This document shows, in pieces, positions 47,401 through 59,121 of a stretch of 64,000 nt of DNA (its first letter is position 1; the number at the start of each line of letters is the position of its first letter). The notes under the pieces are model-generated. The model worked only from the letters and a program-made list of their open reading frames with translations. It did not search any database and was not told the DNA's origin. A program made the translations under genes and the position numbers. The stretch is from positions 83,587-147,586 of the forward strand of contig BCLD01000028.1 in NCBI GenBank assembly GCA_001600875.1, written 5' to 3'. Source of the DNA: Solicoccozyma terricola (lineage: Eukaryota > Basidiomycota > Tremellomycetes > Filobasidiales > Piskurozymaceae).

Positions 47401-50400
47401 CCTTCTCCCAAGCCGCTTACAATGCCGTGCGCACTTTGACCTTTATTGCACCTGCCGCATTCGTGCCTGCTTTCCTTGAACAAGCGACTCAAGATCTCGG
47501 CTCGGAAACGCTCGCATACGTTGGAAACGAGGAGATTGGTATCTGGCAAACACCAGAGGGGACGATCTTTGTGGATGGTGAGGCAATTGTCTATTCACTC
47601 CACGCCACAGCTAATCATTCTCCCCTTTTGCCAGTTCTCGCTCAAAAAAAGGACAATGTGGCGGAGGACAAGAACTCGAAAAACTATCAGCAGGACAAGT
47701 GGGATCAACAGGTCAAAAGGGAGCTGGAAGCTAAGCGAGCTGCAGCTCTCAATGGCGGTCTTTCCAAAGCGGATCAAGCGCTCGTAGACAAACAGCTCTT
47801 GCGAGAGCAAGCAGTGCGGGAGAAAATCAAAGCTTCTAGAGCGGTCCTTTATCGTGGTCTCGACCTGGTTGCGAGCATGATCAAAGCGCGTCCGCAAGAG
47901 GTTGTGCAGCTCATCTCCACGTTCACCGATCTGCTCTTCAAGAGTGCATTCGGGAAGGGTGCGTTTTTGGTGGGGGAGAGGGCTTACGAGGTATTCCTTG
48001 TGAGTTTGCCTGCATTACACCCCTTCCAAGGTGAACTGAAAAGCTGAGATGTTGCTGCACCCTAGGACATGAGCTCCCTGTGCATGGATAGGATGGGGGT
48101 CCTGCGCCCGTTCATCGGTATCGCGCTACTAAGGTCTAAAGGCGTGGAGGCTGTGCCACAGCATTTCACTGAAGAACCATTGTCAGGTAAGCATACGCCC
48201 CTTTGGATCTTGGAGACAACGCCAGACTGACGTCGAGCATCTGCAGACCTGATTATCCGGGTCCTGCATCGCTGTCTTACATTGAGTCAAACGACGCCTC
48301 TCGATGCTGCCACCTTTTCCTATCTTCTTCCATTGATGACCCGTGTCATCTCTCTCGGCACGACAAGTCGCGAGCACAACAGCGAGGAGACGCAAGAACA
48401 ACTTACGCTGGTCGTCGAGATCTTTTCGACCAACAGCAGCTCCTTTGCAAATCCGGCATTCCCTCGCCTGACCGTCATCCGTGATCTTCTCGCTTTGGCA
48501 CGGTCACAGCCAGGTCTCGCCAAGACGGCAATCTCTGCTCTCATTGATGTCAGTGCTGCGATGGCGGACAGTGCGAGTCGGGTTGAGATTCATGCGCTGC
48601 TTGGTGGTTTATTGGCCGCTGAGGGGCAAATCAGGCATGGTGTCCTGCAAGCTTTGCAGCCGCTTGATCTCACAGACTTTGACTACTCGAACGAGCTGTT
48701 CATGGCTCGGTTCGACGAGGAGCACCCCAGTGCGCGCCTCGCTGATCATATCTGGGAAGACAACGGGATGGATGTATCCGCAACTTTCCTGTCGGACCTC
48801 CTACCGTTTTTGTCGCACGACCAGGCCAACGTTCGGAGGTACGCCGGTCGTGCCATCGCAGACGCCACCTCGCAACACTTGGATGAAATACACACCGTCA
48901 TCGAAGGTCTTCGAGCGCTCTACGAGGAGAAGGCCAAAATTCGTGCACCAGAATTCGATCAGTTTGGGATGGTCATTCCAGAGTCACTCAATGACACTGA
49001 CCCGTACCCCGCCCGATCGGCCATTGCCTCGTGTCTGACTTGCCTTGCGCCATATCTGCAAGCCGCTCAACTGGACTTGGTCTTTGACTTTTTAGTAAAC
49101 CAAGAAGCTCTCGGAGATAGGTCGCAGGAGGTGCGATCGAAATTGCTCGAGACTGGAACGGCACTCATCGATATGCATGGAGAGGACGCTCTGCCGACTC
49201 TGATGGCAATGTTCGAGGAATGTCTGGCGAAATCTTCGTCCTCGGGAGCGAGCGGTGATCACGTCAAGGAAGCAGTCATCATCCTCTTTGGTAGGCTATC
49301 GAAGCATCTGGATGCAAATGACGAGCGCTTGCCTCGAGTCATAGATCGTCTGATACATGCTCTGGACACACCATCTGAGATTGTTCAGTCAGCGGTCGGC
49401 GACTGCTTGCCACCGCTCATTCGCATGCAACCAGAAACTCACTCATACATCGTGGATCGTTTGGTGGCTTCTTTGACTACCGGAAGCAAGTACGCTATCA
49501 GGCGAGGAGCAGCGTATGGTCTCGCTGGTGCTGTCAAGGGTATCGGACTGTCCGCTTTGCACGAATACGAGGTGATCTCGAGATTGCAGGAAGCTATCGA
49601 GGATAAGAAGAATTTCCAGGCAAGGCAGGGTGCGGTGTTTGCCTTTGAAACGTTGTCGTCCACTCTCGGTCGGACGTTTGAGCCGTACATCATCTCCATC
49701 GTCCCTTGGCTCCTGGGCATGTTCGGTGACACCAACGCGGATGTGAGGGAGGCTACAGCGGACGCAGCCAAGGCGATAATGGCTACCATTTCCGGATACT
49801 GTGTGAAGCAGATCCTTCCACTTCTCCTTTCGGGTCTCGAGGAAAAGCAGTGGCGAACGAAGAAGGGCGCGATCGAGTTACTCGGAGCGATGGCCTTTTG
49901 TGCTCCCAAACAGCTGTCCATGTCGCTACCTACCATCATCCCGCAACTCACCAGCACACTCACCGACTCGCACACCCAGGTGCGAACGGCGGCGAATAGC
50001 AGTCTCAAGCGATTCGGCGAGGTACTCAGCAACCCCGAAATCAAACGTCTACAGCCTATATTGCTAAAGGCGCTAATCGATCCCAGCTCGAAAACTAACG
50101 CAGCCCTTACCGCGCTGTTGGGTACTTCCTTTGAGCATTACCTGGATTCACCGTCCCTGGCTCTCGTTATTCCTATCCTAGATCGTGGTCTCAAGGACCG
50201 AGGTTCCGAAATGAAGAAGCGATCGGTCCAGATCGTTGGCAATATGGCATCGCTGACCGAGTCCAAGGATTTCATCCCTTACTTGGACCAGCTTATGCCG
50301 CTCGTGCAAAATGTCCTCGTGGACCCGGTGCCAGAAGCGCGAGCTACTGCTGCAAAGGCGTTGGGTACGCTCGTTGAACGTCTCGGCGAGGACAACTTCC

Positions 50401-53293
50401 CGTCGTTGGTCACAACCTTGCTTCAGACCTTGCGATCAGACACTAGTGGTGTAGATCGACAAGGTGCTGCACAAGGTCTCTCCGAGGTGCTCTCAGGTCT
50501 TGGCATGGAGCGCATGGAGGGCTTGTTGCCGGATATCGTCACCTACGCCTCGAGCAAACGGCCATACGTTCGAGAAGGTTTCATCTCGTTACTGGTATAC
50601 CTCCCTGCCACGTTTGGACAACGCTTCGCGCCTCATCTTGGCCGCATCATCCCTCCCATTCTCGGTGGTCTTGCGGACGAGTCAGAGTATGTTCGCGAGG
50701 CTTCGATGCGGGCGGGTAAGATGATCATCGTCAACTACTCTGCCAAGGCCATCGATTTGCTCCTGCCCGAGCTCGAACAGGGAATGCTCGACGCTGCCTG
50801 GCGTATTAGGCAGTCCTCGATTGCGCTCACTGGAGAGCTGCTTTACCGAGTTGCTGGTATCAGTGGTAAAGTGGAGATCGAAGAGGACGAGGCGCCCGTC
50901 CAACAACTGGATTCGGCGAGGAAAGCTCTTACCGATGCCCTTGGTCAGGATGGACGAGATCGCGTACTCGCCACCCTGTATATCGTTCGGCAAGATTCCG
51001 TCGGTGTCGTTCGACAGTCGTCGATTCACATTTGGAAGGCGTTGGTGCACAATACGCCAAAGACCACGAGGGAAATCCTACCGACGCTCATTTCGATGAT
51101 CCTCAACTTGCTGGGCAGTCGAAGCCACGAGCAGCGCGAGATTGCCAGTCGAACGCTGGGAGAACTGTGCAGGAAGAACGGGGAGCGAATCCTCGCGGAA
51201 GTTGTTCCCATTCTCAGCAAGGGCGTCGCTTCGTCGGACGATGCTACCCGAGAGGGCGCCTGTCTCGCGTTCAGCGAGATCATGGACTCGGCAACAGAAG
51301 AGCAGATTCAGGTGCACGAAGATACCATCATCGAGGCTGTTCGGTCGGCGTTGGTGGACGAGTCTGCCTCTGTGCGCATCGCCGCCGCCCAGACTTTCGA
51401 CAGCATGATGCAGCACATTGGCACCAAGGCCATCGACGAGACCATTCCGACGCTGTTGGAGGCTATGCGAACACCTGGTGCAGCTTCGGATACGGCACTG
51501 ATGGCATTGAAAGAGGTTATGAGTGTGCGTGATGGGTGATGGGTGTGCTCGTTCGTGGGATATCATGTTCTGACTTTGATTTGTTCCCCAGGTTCGAGCC
51601 GCTTCGGTTTTCCCGACTCTCTTACCGACCTTGACGGTTACCCCGATATCTGCCTTCAACGCGAGAGCACTCGCGTCGCTCGTCACTGTCGCTGGCAGTG
51701 CCTTGAGTAAGAGGTTGACGACGGTGCTGACGCCGTTGGTCAAGTCGATGGAGGCGGAAACGGACGAGGAGATCATTCAGGCAGTCGACGAGGCTGTCCG
51801 TGCGCTACTCGCTTCGATCGAGGACGAGGAAGGACTGCACGCACTACAGATGACTCTGCTTGGATGGTGAGTTGCAAATGGTGTTCATGTAGCAGGCAAT
51901 CCCCCTCATATTTTGTGTGTCACACAGGGCGAAGGACAACAATGCAAGCCGCCGGACTACGGCCTGCAAAATCTTTGGCATCTTTTGCCAAGTTCAGGAC
52001 GATGATCTTGACGCATCGGCGTATCGTGTCGACTGGGTCCGCCAACTCGTTAGTCTGCTGGACGACCGCAGCGACGAGGTCGTGGAAGCTGCCTGGAACG
52101 CCTTTGATATGCTCATCAAGACGGTGCCAAAGGAGGATCTCGAGGATCTCGTCGTACCACTTCGTCGGACCATCGAACCGCTCGGCGGCCCAGGTCGTAA
52201 AGTCCCAGGGTTCTGCAGACCAAAGGGAGTGCAACCGATCATCCCCATTCTCCTCGCCGGTGTGCTCAGTGGTACCCAGGAGCAGCGAGAGCAGGCTGCA
52301 TTCGGTATCGGTGATATTGTGCAGAGGACGACCGAGGCTGCCATCAAGCCTTACATCATTCAGTTGACCGGGCCGCTCATCAGGGTTATCAGTAGTCAGG
52401 CAATCGCAGCGCAGATCAAGGGAGCGATGTGAGTGCTGCGTGCTTGTATGATGTCGGGCGGGTAGCTGATACGACGAGTTCAGTCTGTCTACCCTCACGG
52501 TGCTTCTCGAGGAGGTCCCTCAACTTGTTCGACCTTTCCATCCTCAACTCACGAGGACATTTGTCAAATCCGCTTCGGATCCGGCAAGTCTCGCGGTCAG
52601 GAACAGAGCCGTGGCTGGTCTCGGCGAGCTCATGAAGCACCAGGTGGGTCTCGCTTGCATGGCTTGTGGCCACCGTTTCTAATCTCCCTGCCTACAGCTT
52701 CGTGTCGATCCTCTGATCACCGAGTTGGTCACTGCAATTCGGTCGGCGGAGAGGGACATTGCGCCTTCGATCGCCGAGGCAATTGCTGCTGTCTGTCGCA
52801 CGGCCGGTAAAAATCTTGGTGCCCCTGCGAAACAGGCAATCGTCGAGGTCTGCGAGGAGGCATTCACGGCCAAGCACACTGGTGAGTAGTGGATAGTTTT
52901 TCAGTGATGCGCCGCAGATGTTCTGACCGATTGGCCTCCGCAGATGCATACTGCGTTGCTATCGGCAAGATCGTAGCATCCCTTTCTTTGCATGACCAGG
53001 ATGCTGTCGAAGCGATCGTCCGGTGAGATGGCTTGGTTGTATTGCGAACGCGCAATCGACAGCTGATCGCTCGATCATTCCCCTGCAGAAACCGCATCAT
53101 CGGGAGCAGTGAACCATCGCCTCTGCGCAGCAACTGCATGCTTCAGATCTTGGAGATCAACCCGTCTCTACTAAAGAACATGGTTCTCCTCGTGGAATGC
53201 TCTCAGGCTCTTCAGCAAGCGATATCCCTCGATCAATTAGCCGTCTCACGACCAGCGCGGGACGCCAAGGCGATCTTGAGTCAATTGGAATGA
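44402..53293 (+). CDS. GCN1: GCN1, HEAT-repeat ribosome-associated activator of Gcn2
   Basis: A giant HEAT-repeat protein that binds translating, stalled or collided ribosomes with Gcn20 and relays uncharged-tRNA stress to the kinase Gcn2. The ATG at 44402 opens an acidic N-terminal extension (SGSESGAETDEDEEVE). About a dozen short introns follow; the largest exon (about 48.2-51.5 kb) is an uninterrupted helical-repeat array. Characteristic Gcn1 segments include YAIRRGAAYGLAGAVKGIGL, DKKNFQARQGAVFAFETLS, KQWRTKKGAIELLGAMAFCA, DESEYVREASMRAGKMIIVN and DAAWRIRQSSIALTGELLYR. The central repeats correspond to the eEF3-like region and the exons after 51.5 kb to the Gcn2 RWD-binding part, by position relative to yeast. 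The stop is at 53291-53293, convergent with RCY1. The 8.9-kb span fits the family length of about 2,600 residues. Confidence 0.95.
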
Positions 53294-53442
53294 GGACATC
53301 AAGGAAATGAAAAAGATGTGTTGGAGAGGGCAATTTTTTGTACTGCATTTGACACTGCATGGATCAATGACAAGTCGGTTATAGTGTTAAGGTCCGTGGC
53401 GGTGGATGCATGAATGGCAACATATACAACGCGCGGCCGCGA

Positions 53443-56400
53443 CTACATGATGACGCAGTCCTCCTTTACCGACAATGCGTACATGGACTGTGAGGGGGCC
53501 GTGGTTAGTCGTGACAGAAGCCTGCCTCTCGTTCGCCACGCACCTTGTCCACCGTCTTTTCAATCTTCTTCCAATCACTCCTCCGTTGAATGAATTCGTA
53601 AACGCTGGATGGGAAGAGCGTCAGGTCGGCTTCGACTCGCCGACTCGCTCAACGACTCGACAAACTCACTCCTCTGGTCTATAGCTTCCGCCGTACCTCG
53701 TTACATCACGTATAATCTGAGCGAGATCCTTGGCATCCGATACAATGTACACATGTCCCAGCATCTTCAGGCTGGAAAAGTCATCTGTGATCCGTTGTTG
53801 CTTGAGGGATGACACAAAGGTGTGATATGCGTTGAGATCCGCTATCATTTGGAAGCCACCTTCGAGACTGATGATCTGGCGTTTCATGTGCTTTTGCAGG
53901 ATTCTGGGGTGAGAAACTGTCAGTGCGTCGATCGAGGTCGGGTACGTATAGGTTTGACTCACGCCTGCAACCGAATGCCGACCTCTTGGTAAAACACCTC
54001 GAGGACTTCCTTGGATGTGCTCCCTCGGAGGAGGTTGCAATGCATCTCCAAACACGAGATCGCATCCTGGCAGCCCTTGGTTGGGCCAAGGTCCAAGGGA
54101 ACTCCATCCTGAGGACAATACTCGCCAGGATTCGTCCGTGTCTGAATGATGTGCTCGACCTGCCGCGTGCGCGTTGTTAGAGGTTTATGGTTTGTGACGA
54201 TCGCCCATGGACATACCTGATTCATCAACACCTCGATCCCGGCATTCAGGCCACCGGCAACGGAATCATCTAGTGTGGCTTCGAATCTCTTTTTTTCTTG
54301 CATGACGCCGTTGAGGAAATCGGTCCGGTCGACGTAGGGTGACTGCGGGGCGGGTCATGACTCAGCCAGCTCCTCCCCCGGCCTTTTCCCAGTACCACTC
54401 ACGAGTTCCTTGTCAAAATAGACTTGCACCATTGACTGGATGGTATCGCCGATATGCACTAGCTCAAAGAACTGAAGGAGTGGCGCTACACTCGTCGTCT
54501 CCTCGTGCTGAGCTGGCTGATATGTCCCCATCTGTTCGACGGCTCTGCGGGGAATTGGACCGAGGGATTTCCAGCTCGGATCTGTGATCATGGGTATTTT
54601 CACTCACCTCCTGAACCCGGGTGCAATATGTCGAGTACCAATCGATTGAAGCAACAGGATAAAGACCTCTTCCAACGTTTCCTGTACTTTTTTCCCATTC
54701 TTGCCCTGGTATCCACGGAAAGCTTCGACACGCTTGAGCGACTCGCGGTCCGCGTGGATCAGCTCGAGGGCTGTATCCAGTGAGACAAGAAGTTGTAGCT
54801 TGTCGAACGTCGAGTCTGCTTTTGACGCGGCGGGTTCGGCGGCGGGCTCAGCGGCGGGCTCAGCGGCGGGCTCAGTGGTAGAGTCGGAGGACGACTTCCT
54901 CGGCTCATCGTATTCATCCGCCCAAGGCGTCGTTGGCTCCGCTGCTGTCATCAAGGAGGTAGGTGCTGAAAGCGAGAAATGAGTGGTGTCGCGATCGCGG
55001 AGACTCCTCGTCGCAACTCACCAGTATCCTCCGTTGTCCACGCTCCGTCCTTTGACGGGTCGGGTGTAACTGGGATATCAACGACCTCTGATCGCGTAAC
55101 ATCGGCCAAACTTGGTTTGGCAGTCGCCCCTGACTGATTACCCCATCGTTGAGGATTCAACATGGCAAGACCATTGACCGCTTGAGTGCCACCCTTGGCG
55201 AGGGCATTGACGCCAAAGCTGACTGTGAGGGGCACGAGGGTGACGGGGAGAAGGAGTACGTCCTTGAAACCGGCGAGGACATTGCGTTTGATTTGGTCTG
55301 GGTTGGAGGAGGTGAGGAATGACGTCTCTGTGGGGCCAGCGATGGTGGCCGAGGTGCCGAGCTGAAATTGCCACGAGTCAGTGGAGGGGTCGGAGGGAGG
55401 GAGGGAGGCCAGTCGTGCGCACCTTTTTATTCCACTCGGAGCAAATTCTCTCCAGTCTGGTCCTGATCCACTCCACCTCCTCGTCAAGATACTCATCCAT
55501 GTTGGTCTCAAAGAGCCGGTAGCTGGGACGGGGAGGGGGGGGGGGGGGCACTCCACCTCCTCGTCAAGATACTCATCCATGTTGGTCTCAAAGAGCCGGT
55601 AGCTGGGACGGGGAGGGGGGGGGGGGGGGGTTAATCTCCAGCGTTACCAAGCCACCACAGCACACTCACATCACAGCTTCGATCTCCTGCCGTAGTTCCA
55701 TGTCCTTGGCTTGCTGTCCAGCTTGCTTTTGCCGGTTCTGCGGGTTCTGGTTAGAGACCTTCAAGGTAACGTCGACCAGTCTCCAAGCCTGGGCAAAGCA
55801 GGCTGCAGCTGCCGTCAGGTACAGGTCTTGAGACGATGACAACCGTGTTTGTGCGAGAAGAGGATTGATGTATTCTGCGACCTGGGGTGGGGAAAGGGTT
55901 GGTTGGTTATCGCGGTGAGCGGCGGGGATAGGACGTCGCCCTCCCACTTACCACATCCATACCGATCCGATCGACAAACGCCACCAACACACCGGCCTCC
56001 TCTGGGAATATCTCCATGGCCTTGGCGCCATCCCGCTTAATCGCATCGATGATGTGATCGATGAACGTGGTCATCGGGGTAAAGTCTAGTATCTGGGTTG
56101 TTCCTGTACCTGAAGGTGCTGGTGATTTTCTGTGCCGCGCGGGGGGGGGGGGGGGGGGGGTTAGCGCCCCGGTGGGCATTTGATGGGAATCGCCATCGCC
56201 ATCGCCCTCACGATATGTTCGCACCACTATCCCATTTCCGACCCTCGTAAAACAACTCCCTCTTTTCCACCCATACTCTACTCAATTCCCATTCCTCTGC
56301 CAATTTTCTCTTCAACTCTCGTCTCGATTCCTCGCCTTGTTTTCTTGCATTTTGTCTACCACCACCACCGACTGAATCTACCTTGCTGGAATTGACCACG

Positions 56401-57572
56401 CTGTATACCTTCCAACTTGCTAGAGCAGCCTCTTTCATCCTTGCAATGTCCCCGACGTCTTCTCCGTGAACGCCAGACTCTGACAATTTCCTCCTCGCCA
56501 TCCTTTCCTCGGCTTTTTCAAACACTCCCAAGCAAACACCTTCGAATCGATCAGCCACGCCACCTCTAACCAATGTCATTCGTAACCATCCCCAGTCCTT
56601 TGTTGGCTGGACATTGCCGCTGAGGAAGCGTAGGAGCTTGGTCAACAACGTGCTCTGCTCCTCTAGCGTTGGAGCGATGGCGCCTTCACCAAGGGGTATC
56701 GTAGCAAACAACGCGGAGAGTAGATGACTAGAGGAAGATGCCGATGCGTTGTTCCGAATCAACCTGATCAGAGGGAGTAGCGAGAGATGGTGTGCTCGAT
56801 ATGATGCAAGGTAGTTGGGTTTGGATTTGTCTTGTGAGAGATGTGCTAGACCGGTTGGGTTGAGAGCGAAAAACCCAGACGTTCGACGAGCGTGTGTTGG
56901 GTGACCGGAAGTGGTGATGGAAGTTGCCCTCGAGAGTTTGATGGTTGTTGTTGGTGAAGATGGGAGTGGGACGGGTTCATCGAAATCTAAATCGAGAAGT
57001 GATCCCGGGTTGGTCGTAGACGCCGCCTTGATTGGCGCTGAAGGAGCAGAGAAATCACCAAAATCGTCCGATGGATCATTCGACATTGCGATTTTCGTCA
57101 ATGAATGACTGGAGAAATCTCCAAAGTCATCTGCGTCGATGACGGGTGTGGGGCCGCCTTGGAGTGACAATTGCGCGTTCTCCACCTTTGGAGGTCCTAC
57201 TACGCCGTTCGTAGGGGTTGTTCCCATCACAGCCTCCCACCTCGCCTTCCACGCTTCCCCGCTCTCATCTCTTGCGATCTTTGCAAACGCTCTACACGTT
57301 GCACTCCAGCTGGGTACATCGGGTACGGGGAGATGTTGGAATATGTTGACAAGGATGAGAGGGGTGAGTGGGGTGGGAGACGACGAGGGGTACGAGGAGG
57401 AGGAGGAGGAAAGGTGAGTGGATCGCGATGGAACAAGAGGAGCAAAGTTGGACATTGCAGCAACGGCGGGTGGTGCGTGGGCGGGTGGTGCGTGGGAACC
57501 GTTCGAGTTGGTCCATGATGGTGAGGAGGATTTGACGGGCTGATGCGGTTGAAGGGGTTTCCAGAGGTTCAT
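53443..57572 (-). CDS. RCY1: Recyclin-1: F-box/Sec10-like endosomal recycling factor
   Basis: Rcy1/Pof6 family, an F-box protein needed for endosome-to-plasma-membrane recycling (for example of the SNARE Snc1) and for polarised growth. From the ATG at 57572: a P/S-rich leader, an F-box at residues about 70-105 (LTPLILVNIFQHLPVPDV ... CRAFAKIARDE), a linker with two DDFGDF motifs and LLDLD, then the exocyst Sec10-like region over many exons (KSPAPSGTGTTQILDFTPMT, LFETNMDEYLDEEVEW, VYFDKEL, LDLGPTKGCQDAISCLEMHC, GGFQMIADLNAYHTFV, VYEFIQRRSDWKKIEKTVDK). The last exon after a GTGCGT intron ends ...EDCVIM, a CaaX prenylation box like that of yeast Rcy1. An 80-bp duplication disturbs one splice acceptor (55469-55630). 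A poly-C intron lies at 56141-56160. Confidence 0.9.
54826..54866 (-). repeat. 12-bp coding tandem repeat in RCY1
   Basis: Four tandem units encode (EPAA)n between Sec10-like segments. Confidence 0.8.
55469..55630. repeat. 80-bp tandem duplication across a splice acceptor of RCY1
   Basis: The sequence starting cactccacctcctcgtcaag at 55469 recurs from 55549 with an 80-bp period, each copy ending in a poly-G run (14 and 16). Each contains, in the gene's sense, a C-rich tract, a CAG acceptor and the first exon bases for YRLFETNMDEYLDEEVE. Confidence 0.95.
56141..56160. repeat. Poly-G (20) in an RCY1 intron
   Basis: 20 G on the + strand, poly-C in the RCY1 transcript, directly before a gcgcggcacag acceptor, so it forms the pyrimidine tract. 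Confidence 0.9.
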
Positions 57573-58004
57573 GATGAGGGTGAGGATGCAGGGAAGACCC
57601 AGAGGTTGGTGTCTCGCGGTGGTGCTATCGCGATAGTCTGTGGTTTACCTCTGCCTCCAAGTCATCGCTGTGGTCGTCAATGTCACCGTCACCTGTCAGA
57701 TGCTCGATGTCACTGGGGGTCGGTCAACCTCCCTCCCGTCCACGCGATAGGGCACTTTCACGTGTCGCGAGTTGGGGGGGGATTCGCCACCCCGTAGGTC
57801 AGTCACGGCCAGAGGTCCCAGGTCTATCGGAGGCGGCCACTGCAACAACCCCCTCACACAAGAATTGGGGCCCGCTCATTTTCCTCGTTAATCTAACCAC
57901 TCCTTTCTATTTCTCATCTTTTCACCGTAATTACATCCAAGGTTTTTCCACGTTTCTCCGCTTCTTTCTAAAGAAAAAACATTCCTGGGAATTTACACAC
58001 TTTT

Positions 58005-58445
58005 TCACTGAGGTTTGGCACCGGTTTCGGTGGCTTTACGATCACCTTCTGCTCCTGGGATCAAGGATGCTGATTTCTATGAGTAGGAGGCGAGATATTA
58101 CGGGTTTCAAATCAAGATGAGGAAGGGTACAAGGGCGGTGTCAGCTCCACGTCGTCTCGTGCCGTTGGAAAGCTGTACTCACATCGGCGGCCTGCGGGGG
58201 AGGGGGGGGGGGGGGGGGATTCCACGGTGGCGACGAGATAATTTACGGAGCGAGAGGACAATGATATCAGTTTCCTCAAGTCGAACCGCTACTGGCAGTA
58301 CCGTGAAGACAGCGGCAGATCGAGAACCCAAAGACTCACGGCAATAGCTGCATCTGTGACCTTGCCGTCACCATACGTCTTTCCCCCCGATTGTTCTAAC
58401 AGTACCAATACCCCAAACTTTTCGTCAGCCTTCAAAACATAAACT

Positions 58446-58492
<47 letters not shown>

Positions 58493-58642
58493 ACCCCCCC
58501 CCCCGGCACACGACTCACCACCACTCCTCTGCTCATTCCCCGGAACACCCTGTCCTTGCTGTCCCTTGGAGTTGGCAGAGCCCATCGGATCTGCAGACTC
58601 GTTTTTAGGAGAGTTGGTGCCTTGGTTGGTAGCTGAAGACAT
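58005..58642 (-). CDS. Small hydrophilic protein, unrecognised
   Basis: Proposed exons 58642-58519, 58395-58340, 58191-58183 and 58076-58005 join in frame to 86 residues. The product is G/Q/N/S-rich (MSSATNQGTNSPKNESADPM ... GKTYGDGKVTDAAIA ... KSASLIPGAEGDRKATETGA, ending KPQ). Such composition resembles small stress-induced disordered proteins, but no family was recognised. Intron 1 carries a run of about 57 G in the sense strand (+ strand C, 58447-58504) and then a CTGAC branch site and TTAG acceptor. Intron 2 ends in a C17 pyrimidine tract. The third exon is only 9 nt; skipping the last donor would instead end the protein at 58141. Divergent from the dehydrogenase gene. Confidence 0.5.
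58202..58218. repeat. Poly-G (17) in an intron of the small gene
   Basis: + strand G17, giving poly-C just before a CCCCCGCAG acceptor in the minus-strand transcript. Confidence 0.9.
58447..58504. repeat. Poly-C (about 57, one A) in an intron of the small gene
   Basis: An almost pure C run on the + strand (A at 58493); the transcript would carry poly-G shortly after a GTGAGT donor. Confidence 0.95.
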
Positions 58643-58786
58643 GGTTGGGTGGTGTATGTGCGGTGTGTTTGATTGAGGGGTTGTTGTTGATGGATTGGGA
58701 AGACGGGGTGAGGGAAACATGAGATGGAGCGAAGGGGTGGGGGTGGTGGGGTGGTGTCATCGAAAGTCATGTACGTCATTGTCTCA

Positions 58787-58846
58787 CACGTGACATCGCC
58801 ACCAATTCGCCACCCATTCGCCACCCGATCGCCACCTATCGCCACC
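58787..58846. promoter_or_regulatory. E-box plus five phased TCGCCACC boxes in a divergent promoter
   Basis: CACGTG (58787-58792) is followed by TCGCCACC at 58796, 58807, 58818, 58829 and 58839, spaced 11, 11, 11 and 10 bp. It sits between the divergent starts at 58642 (-) and 59019 (+). The regular one-turn spacing suggests cooperative binding on one DNA face, by inference. Confidence 0.6.
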
Positions 58847-59018
58847 CAATCGAAACCCACGGCGGCGAAACTTTTGACACCGCATCCGCGGAATTCGCGG
58901 GGCTCCTTGTGGGGAAAAGGGTCAGCTATGTTGGTTTCGCCGGGGTATGTGGTCCGGGGATCAATATACAGAGACACGATGGCTTTGTCCTCCTGCTCAT
59001 CTCATCCCCTATCTGACA

Positions 59019-59121
59019 ATGCCCACAAAAACTCAAGCAATCGTTGTTTCTGAAAAGGGAGGGGATTTCAACGTCAAGGATGTCGTCCTCGATGATCCCG
59101 CCGAGGATGAGGTGAGTTTGT

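Noticed and set aside
49439..50044. 201-codon minus-strand frame in GCN1
   Set aside because: Antisense shadow of the HEAT-repeat exon.
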